From: DASRWD01 sp044507975 | Lineage (GTDB): Bacteria; Deinococcota; Deinococci; Deinococcales; Trueperaceae | NCBI GenBank assembly: GCA_044507975.1 | Contig: JBIQIQ010000079.1 | Span: 1-10,559, forward strand | Direction: 5' to 3' | DNA: 10,559 nt | Shown: in pieces, positions 6,683 through 10,559 of the stretch | How positions within the stretch are numbered: the first letter of the stretch is position 1 | Layout of the letters: each line of letters opens with the position of its first letter | Translations under genes and position numbers: made by a program | Notes under the pieces: model-generated | Database searches by the model: none | What the model was told of the DNA's origin: nothing | Seen by the model: the letters and a program-made list of their open reading frames with translations, nothing else

Positions 6683-7020
6683 GGACGACCTGGCCGCGGC
6701 GTCTGGTGGCGGTAGGCATGCTGGCCGCGATCTTCCTGCGAGAGCTGGTGGCGTCGTCCGTGGCGGTGGCTCGCGCCGTCTTCGCGCGGGACCCGCACGT
6801 CTCGCCGGCGATAATCGCCATACCCATCGACCTGCGCACCGACCTGGCGATCGCGTCGTTGGCCAACCTGGTCTCGCTGACCCCGGGAACGACGTCGCTG
6901 CACGTGAGCGAGGACCGCTCGACGCTCTACGTCCACTGCCTCGACGCTCCGTCGGCCCAGGAGGTCGCCACCAGCATCAAGGCGACGTTCGAGCACTACC
7001 TCAGGGAGATCGAGGGATGA
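6679..7020 (+). CDS. mrpE: Mrp antiporter subunit E, short form
   Basis: This small subunit of the antiporter is only 113 residues, whereas well-studied MrpE proteins have about 160. The visible part matches the C-terminal two thirds of the family: one membrane helix (about 9-30), then IIAIPIDLRTDLAIASLANLVSLTPGT (49-75), the MrpE hallmark, then a soluble alpha/beta tail with LYVHCLD (87-93). The usual N-terminal membrane hairpin of about 50-60 residues is missing and is not found at the end of MrpD. The ATG overlaps the mrpD stop, so an upstream extension would have to overlap mrpD deeply. Its stop overlaps the mrpF start (ATGA). Function is likely retained because the conserved part is intact. 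Confidence 0.9.
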   Translation: MRTTWPRRLVAVGMLAAIFLRELVASSVAVARAVFARDPHVSPAIIAIPIDLRTDLAIASLANLVSLTPGTTSLHVSEDRSTLYVHCLDAPSAQEVATSIKATFEHYLREIEG

Positions 7021-7310
7021 TCGACCAGCTGCACGCGGTGCTGGGCACCGCGACGACCTTGCTGCTCGCCTTCCTGGCAATGCCGCTGGCGATGACGTTC
7101 TTCCGGTTACTGCTCGGCCCCGGCTACGCCGACCGCTTCGTCGCGCTCGACATGCTCTCCGGCATCGCCGTCTCCATGGCGGCGCTGGCCGCGGTCGCCT
7201 CCGGGCGTCGCGAGTTCCTCGACGTGGCGCTCGGCGTCGCGGTGTTCGGCTTCATCGGCACCTGCGCGCTGGCCGCCTTCCTGGAGCGCAAGGGAGGCTC
7301 GCACCGATGA
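7017..7310 (+). CDS. mrpF: Mrp antiporter subunit F
   Basis: This 97-residue membrane subunit has three hydrophobic segments (about 9-33, 44-61, 66-86). The loop after the first carries the family motif GPGYADRFVALDMLSG (34-49), with the conserved Asp-Arg and Ala-Leu-Asp. The ATG overlaps the mrpE stop. Its TGA overlaps the mrpG start, and the end of mrpF provides that gene's ribosome site. The length is usual for MrpF. Confidence 0.93.
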   Translation: MIDQLHAVLGTATTLLLAFLAMPLAMTFFRLLLGPGYADRFVALDMLSGIAVSMAALAAVASGRREFLDVALGVAVFGFIGTCALAAFLERKGGSHR

Positions 7311-7672
7311 GCGCTGTCCTGGCGCTGCTATCGCTCGCTCTGAAGGCGGTCGGGGTGGGCTTCTTGTTCGCCGCCGCCCTCGGCGTTCTGCGCTTCCGGG
7401 ACCCGCTGCAGCGCATGCACGCCGCCACCAAGACGGGCACGATCGGGGCCGGCCTGGTGCTGGCTGGCGCGGTGTTGAACATGGACACCTTCGAGGGCCG
7501 CGCGATCGGCGTGCTGGCCATCGTCTTCCTGTTCCTCACCGTGCCGGTGGCCAGCCACCTGCTCGGCCGGGCCGCTTACGTCTCGGGAGCGGACCTCGTA
7601 GGCATCGAGGGGAAAGACGCCCTCGAGGGCGTGCTCGCCCGCCAGGTGGACCCGCTCGAGCGGCGTCCTTAG
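7307..7672 (+). CDS. mrpG: Mrp antiporter subunit G
   Basis: This is the last subunit of the antiporter, with 121 residues and three membrane segments (about 5-25, 43-60, 66-83). The family motif FRDPLQRMHAATKTGTIG (30-47), with its conserved Arg-Met-His-Ala and Lys, is intact. The ribosome site GGGAGG (7292-7297) lies nine bases before the ATG, inside mrpF. A soluble tail of about 35 residues carries mixed charge. No further gene follows closely on this strand, so mrpG ends the operon. Confidence 0.94.
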   Translation: MSAVLALLSLALKAVGVGFLFAAALGVLRFRDPLQRMHAATKTGTIGAGLVLAGAVLNMDTFEGRAIGVLAIVFLFLTVPVASHLLGRAAYVSGADLVGIEGKDALEGVLARQVDPLERRP

Positions 7673-7779
7673 GCGCGGGCCGCAGCACTGTCGGGGCCAG
7701 CCTCCCGGTGACACCTACGTAGCCTGTTCGCTGGTTACACACCCTCGTTCGCAGTACGCCCTCCGCCGCTCACAGGCCT

Positions 7780-7817
7780 GAGCGCGGCGGCGGTCGGTCC
7801 GCCCCGCCGCCGCGCTC
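7780..7817. terminator. 14-bp GC-rich hairpin downstream of the mrp operon
   Basis: Arms gagcgcggcggcgg (7780-7793) and ccgccgccgcgctc (7804-7817) pair perfectly around a 10-base loop. The hairpin lies 108 bases past the mrpG stop, in the gap between convergent operons. There is no T-run. A weaker stem, cgctca/tgagcg (7767-7784), shares bases with the left arm, so the two folds exclude each other. A Rho-independent-like or transcript-end-protecting role for the mrp transcript is likely but inferred. Confidence 0.45.
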
Positions 7818-7888
7818 CGCGTCGTGGAGAGGAGGGTGCTTCAGACGAGGCCGACACCAGAGTTGGCTCCGCGTGACGAGGATCGAAC

Positions 7889-8035
7889 ATGACCATCGCC
7901 TGGCTTCTAGCCTCCCTGCACCTACTGGCCCTAGGCATCGGCCTTGGAGCAGGGTTGGCTCGCGCGCTCGCCTCGAGGGGCGGCTCTAGTCGTTCTCAAG
8001 GTCTTCGCCGCGACGGCGAGCGAGGGCTGGGCTGA
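7889..8035 (+). pseudogene. 48-codon membrane-peptide frame, probable truncated gene remnant
   Basis: The ATG at 7889 follows a fair ribosome site (GAGGAT, 7879-7884). The first 29 residues, with LLASLHLLALGIGLGAGLAR, form one strong hydrophobic helix that resembles the N-terminus of a bacterial multi-pass membrane family (DUF2214-like, from memory). After residue 30 the protein turns into a Ser/Arg/Gly-rich tail and stops at codon 49. None of the three forward frames continues the family. Codon use differs from the neighbours: CTA and CTT supply about half of the Leu codons, while the mrp genes use almost only CTG and CTC. I read it as a 5' remnant of a decayed gene. A genuine small membrane peptide is the alternative. 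Confidence 0.4.
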
Positions 8036-8080
8036 ACGCCCGCCGCTGGGCGGCAGACCTCTCGGCGCCGCGCCATGCCG

Positions 8081-8623
8081 TTATTGCGCGCTTGACTGCG
8101 CGAGCGACCTGCGTGCGCTGGCCAGGGATGCGTGATCTGTCGGCCGCGCCCGGGCGAGCGCCACCTCGAGCCCAGTGAACTCGACCGCGTCGGGTGGTAG
8201 GAGCCCCACGTTGCCCCACGCCGTCGCGACGTGGTTCAGGACCGCGGCCACCTGCTCGTCGCCCAGGTGCGCCCAGCTCGGCATCAGCCCGTCGTAGCTC
8301 TCACCGCTCACCTCGATACGACCACTGAGGCCGTGGAGCAGGACGGCGACCACGTACTCGCGGCCGCCCTCGCCCGCCAGCAGGAGCGGCAGGGTGCCGG
8401 CGAGCGGCGGCACCGCGGACCTCAAGCCTTCGCCGCCGAAGCCGTGGCAGCCGGCGCAGCTGGCCTCGTAGAGGCCGAGCCCGACCGTCGTGTCCAGGGT
8501 GGACAGCGGCCGGAGGGCACCGTCGCCCAACGGGGCGGCGCCGAGCGCCGTTACGGCCGCCAGCGCCACGAGCGCGGCCGAGGCCAGCGCGCCGAACGAC
8601 CTCGACCGACGCTCGTCCGTCAT
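8081..8623 (-). CDS. Exported c-type cytochrome, mono-heme
   Basis: This 180-residue protein is predicted to carry one covalently bound heme outside the cytoplasmic membrane. A signal peptide or N-terminal anchor (residues 1-30, Arg-rich then hydrophobic, with an Ala-Leu-Gly-Ala end) precedes a class I cytochrome c domain. The heme motif is CAGCH (C56, C59, H60), followed by GFGGEG. The probable sixth ligand is M114 in DGLMPSW, and the last helix is EQVAAVLNHVATAWGN (123-138). About 40 Ala/Arg-rich residues follow the domain, with no clear role. I chose ATG at 8623 because it gives a clean signal sequence and overlaps the polX stop (ATGA); the frame stays open upstream. Domain type matches soluble or tethered electron carriers that serve terminal oxidases or dehydrogenases; the partner is not in the window. 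Confidence 0.88.
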   Translation of the reverse strand: MTDERRSRSFGALASAALVALAAVTALGAAPLGDGALRPLSTLDTTVGLGLYEASCAGCHGFGGEGLRSAVPPLAGTLPLLLAGEGGREYVVAVLLHGLSGRIEVSGESYDGLMPSWAHLGDEQVAAVLNHVATAWGNVGLLPPDAVEFTGLEVALARARPTDHASLASARRSLAQSSAQ

Positions 8624-10362
8624 CGCTTCTCGATGAAGGCGAGAGCCTCTGCGAGGGGCCACGTGTTGACCACGTCCCCGGCCGTCAGCCAAGCCCGCCG
8701 TGCCTGCGACACGCCCAGGGGCATCGCGCCGAGCCCACGGACGCTGTGCGCGTCCGTGCCGATGAAGACCTTCAGACCGGCCTGAGCGGCCGCGCGCAGC
8801 TGCACGTCGGGCAGGTCGAGGCGCCGCGGCGAGGCGTTGTGCTCGACGGCGACACGGTTCTCCCGGCAGGCATCGAAGACCGCCGCCAGGTCGAGCGCGA
8901 TCGGGTCCCGCTGTCCGAGCTGCCGACCCAGCGGGTGGGCGTACACGTTCACCCGCGGGTGCAGCAGCGCCCTGACCACGCGCTCGGTCTGCTGGGCCTC
9001 GTCAAGCTCGAAGAAGCTGTGGACGCTCACCAGCACGATGTCGAGCTCGGCGAGCTGCTCGTCGGTGACGTCGAGGCTGCCGTCCTTGAGGATGTCGACC
9101 TCCATCCCCCGTAGGACGCGGACGTCGGACCTCCCTGCCATCACCTCGGCCAGCTCCTCGTGCTGGCGCCTGAGCTTCTCGTCGTCGAGCCCCCCTTGGA
9201 GCGCCAGGGAGCCGCTGTGGTCGGTGATCGCGATGTAGTCGTAGCCCAGGGCCGCACAGGCGTCGATCATCGCCGAGAGGGGGGCGCGCCCGTCGGACCA
9301 GGTGGTGTGCATGTGCAGGTCGCCGCGCACGTCGCCGGGCTCCACGAGCGTCGGAAGGTTCCCGGCGGCGGCCGCCTCCACCTCTCCCCTGCCCTCGCGC
9401 AGCTCGGGCGGGACGAAGGCCATGCCGAGCCGCGCGTAGATGTCGGCCTCCGTCTCGCTGGCGAGGAGCTTGCCTCCGACGCGGTCCTTGCCGGGCTCGC
9501 CTCCCTCGAACAGGCCGTAGTCGTTGAGGTGCCAGCCGCGCTCGAGCGACCGTTGCCGCAGCTCGACGTTGTGCTCCTTCGAGCCCGTGAAGTAGAGGAG
9601 CGCTCCTCCGAACCTGTCCGCGGCGACGACGCGCAGGTCCACCTGCAGACCGCTGCCCAGCTCGACGCTCGTCTTCGTCTCGCCCCGGCCGAGGACGGTA
9701 GCGACCTCGTCGTACGCGACCAGGGCGTCGGAGAGGGCCGCTGGGTCGCTCGCTACGGCGACGATGTCGACGTCGCCGACCGTCTCCTTGCGTCGGCGGT
9801 AGGAGCCGGCCACCTCGAGACGCTCGAGGCCCGGGACGGCCGCCAACCGCTGCAGGAGCGGCGCGAGCACGGCATCGACCTGGCCGAGTAGCACCCGGCC
9901 GGTGTTGCGCCGGTAGCTCTCGATGCCCCGCAGGATCGCGGCCACCTTCTTCGTGCCGAAGCCCGGGAGCTCGGTGATGCGGCCGGCCTCGGCGGCGGTC
10001 TCGAGCTCGTCGACGCTCGTCACCCCGAGGGCGCGCCACAGGGTCGCCGCCTGCTTGGGCCCGATGCCCTTGACCCTCACGACCTCCAGCAGCGAGGGCG
10101 GCACCCTCGCCTCGAGCGCCGCGAGCTGGGGCATCGATCCCGTCGTGACCAGCTCACGCACCTTCTGGTCGATCTCCTTGCCGATCCCCTTGATCGCGGT
10201 GAGGTCGACGCCGCTCGCGAGGAGCTCCTCGACGGGCGTCTCGAGGTCGCGGACCGTCGCGGCCGCGTTGCGGTAGGCGCGCACGCGGAACGGGTTGTCG
10301 CCGTCCAGCTCCGAGAGGTCGGCCAACCTGTCGAGGTGCCTGGCGATCTCGGCGTTGCTCAT
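8620..10362 (-). CDS. polX: Family X DNA polymerase with PHP domain (PolX)
   Basis: This 580-residue repair polymerase fills short gaps; bacterial PolX also has Mn2+-dependent 3'-5' exonuclease and AP-endonuclease activity from the PHP domain. The order is an 8-kDa-like N-terminal domain with helix-hairpin-helix motifs IKGIG (57-61), VKGIG (97-101) and LPGFG (132-136); a nucleotidyltransferase palm with GS (186-187), D197 and D199 in GDVDIV and the third carboxylate D242 in QVDLRV; then the PHP domain (about 345-565). All metal ligands expected for an active PHP site are present: H350, H352, D357, H382, E421, H448, H476, D537 and H539. The length is normal for the family. The ATG at 10362 lies 13 bases after the ligA stop with GAGGGT upstream, so the two are probably cotranscribed. 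Polymerase and ligase fit the same base-excision-repair step. The stop overlaps the cytochrome start. Confidence 0.95.
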   Translation of the reverse strand: MSNAEIARHLDRLADLSELDGDNPFRVRAYRNAAATVRDLETPVEELLASGVDLTAIKGIGKEIDQKVRELVTTGSMPQLAALEARVPPSLLEVVRVKGIGPKQAATLWRALGVTSVDELETAAEAGRITELPGFGTKKVAAILRGIESYRRNTGRVLLGQVDAVLAPLLQRLAAVPGLERLEVAGSYRRRKETVGDVDIVAVASDPAALSDALVAYDEVATVLGRGETKTSVELGSGLQVDLRVVAADRFGGALLYFTGSKEHNVELRQRSLERGWHLNDYGLFEGGEPGKDRVGGKLLASETEADIYARLGMAFVPPELREGRGEVEAAAAGNLPTLVEPGDVRGDLHMHTTWSDGRAPLSAMIDACAALGYDYIAITDHSGSLALQGGLDDEKLRRQHEELAEVMAGRSDVRVLRGMEVDILKDGSLDVTDEQLAELDIVLVSVHSFFELDEAQQTERVVRALLHPRVNVYAHPLGRQLGQRDPIALDLAAVFDACRENRVAVEHNASPRRLDLPDVQLRAAAQAGLKVFIGTDAHSVRGLGAMPLGVSQARRAWLTAGDVVNTWPLAEALAFIEKR

Positions 10363-10375
10363 GCCGCGGCGACCC

Positions 10376-10559
10376 TCAAGCCCCTGAGGCCCGCGGCCGG
10401 GCGCCGACCTCGGCGAGCAGGTCGAGGAAGGCCGCCTCGTCGATCACGCTCACGCCCAGCTGTCGAGCCCTCTCGAGCTTCGAGCCGCCGCCCTCGCCGG
10501 CGACGAGGTAGTCCGACTTGGCGCTGACCGAGCCAGAGGCCTCCGCCCCCAGCCCGCGG
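10376..10559 (-). CDS. ligA: NAD-dependent DNA ligase, C-terminal BRCT part (cut by window edge)
   Basis: Only the last 60 codons are in the window. They encode the end of a BRCT domain with the pattern GSVSAKSDYLVAGEGGGSKL, then RARQLGVSVIDEAAFLDLL, which is the typical LigA C-terminus: a beta strand with YLV, the G-SKL turn, and the final helix. The catalytic adenylation and OB domains must lie to the right of the window. LigA seals nicks using NAD+ in replication and repair. A different BRCT protein cannot be excluded from so short a piece, but the sequence is closest in character to LigA and the neighbour polX supports a repair operon. Confidence 0.85.
   Translation of the reverse strand, partial: RGLGAEASGSVSAKSDYLVAGEGGGSKLERARQLGVSVIDEAAFLDLLAEVGARPRASGA

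Noticed and set aside
7836..7892. 18-codon frame beginning GTG after AGGAGG, ending in an ATGA overlap with the frame at 7889
   Set aside because: The ribosome site touches the GTG with no spacing, so it could not work, and the peptide has no recognisable features.
7944..8135. Plus-strand frame of 63 codons in the convergent gap
   Set aside because: It starts inside the better-supported frame at 7889, has no ribosome site, runs antisense into the cytochrome gene, and does not continue the membrane family in another frame.
7986..8219. Minus-strand frame of 77 codons across the end of the cytochrome gene
   Set aside because: It overlaps the cytochrome in another frame, is Arg/Ala-rich, and has no start signal.
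8231..10276. Several plus-strand frames over the cytochrome and polX genes
   Set aside because: They are antisense shadows; the minus-strand proteins carry complete heme, polymerase and PHP motifs.
1..10559. CRISPR array, tRNA, rRNA, insertion sequence, toxin-antitoxin or defence island
   Set aside because: No regularly spaced repeats, cloverleaf, transposase motif or terminal inverted repeats with target duplication are visible in the sequence.

Overview
The window is GC-rich, densely packed bacterial DNA. The best guess at origin is Deinococcota, close to Truepera. The reasons are the very high GC at third codon positions, a PolX repair polymerase fused to a complete PHP domain (typical of Deinococcus/Thermus and Firmicutes), and start regions with extended -10 boxes (TGnTAnnnT) only 10-11 nt before possible start codons, the leaderless layout common in Deinococcus. 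Nothing in the window proves the taxon.

Layout. (1) Positions 1-223 hold no supported gene, only short palindromes. (2) A small secreted protein of unknown function is encoded on the minus strand (224-679). It is followed by a divergent intergenic stretch with a striking 15-bp hairpin that has a seven-G loop. (3) A stand-alone DEDDh (DnaQ-like) 3'-5' exonuclease lies on the plus strand (893-1969). (4) A complete group 1 Mrp (Mnh/Sha) cation/proton antiporter operon, mrpABCDEFG, runs on the plus strand (2075-7672). Every junction after mrpB overlaps by 1-4 bases. It is preceded by a putative extended -10 promoter and a short leader holding two overlapping minimal reading frames that end on the TTG start of mrpA. 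(5) A convergent gap (7673-8080) holds a 14-bp hairpin and a 48-codon membrane-peptide frame that looks like the remnant of a larger membrane-protein gene. (6) A minus-strand operon runs in from the right edge: the 3' end of ligA (BRCT domain, 10376-10559), polX (8620-10362) and an exported c-type cytochrome (8081-8623). The stop of polX overlaps the start of the cytochrome gene.

How the genes work together. The Mrp proteins form one hetero-oligomeric membrane antiporter that exports Na+ (or another monovalent cation) in exchange for protons. MrpA and MrpD carry the proton-pumping-type subunits related to complex I. LigA and PolX belong together in gap-filling and ligation during base-excision repair, and the nearby DEDDh exonuclease may also act in DNA repair or replication. 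The cytochrome is an electron carrier that seems to share the repair operon's transcript.

I do not see a CRISPR array, tRNA, rRNA, insertion sequence or new multi-gene defence system. The points most worth a second look are the leader-frame cascade before mrpA, the near-identical palindromic motif over two putative promoters, the clamp-binding-like motif in the exonuclease tail, the short MrpE and the decayed gene in the convergent gap.
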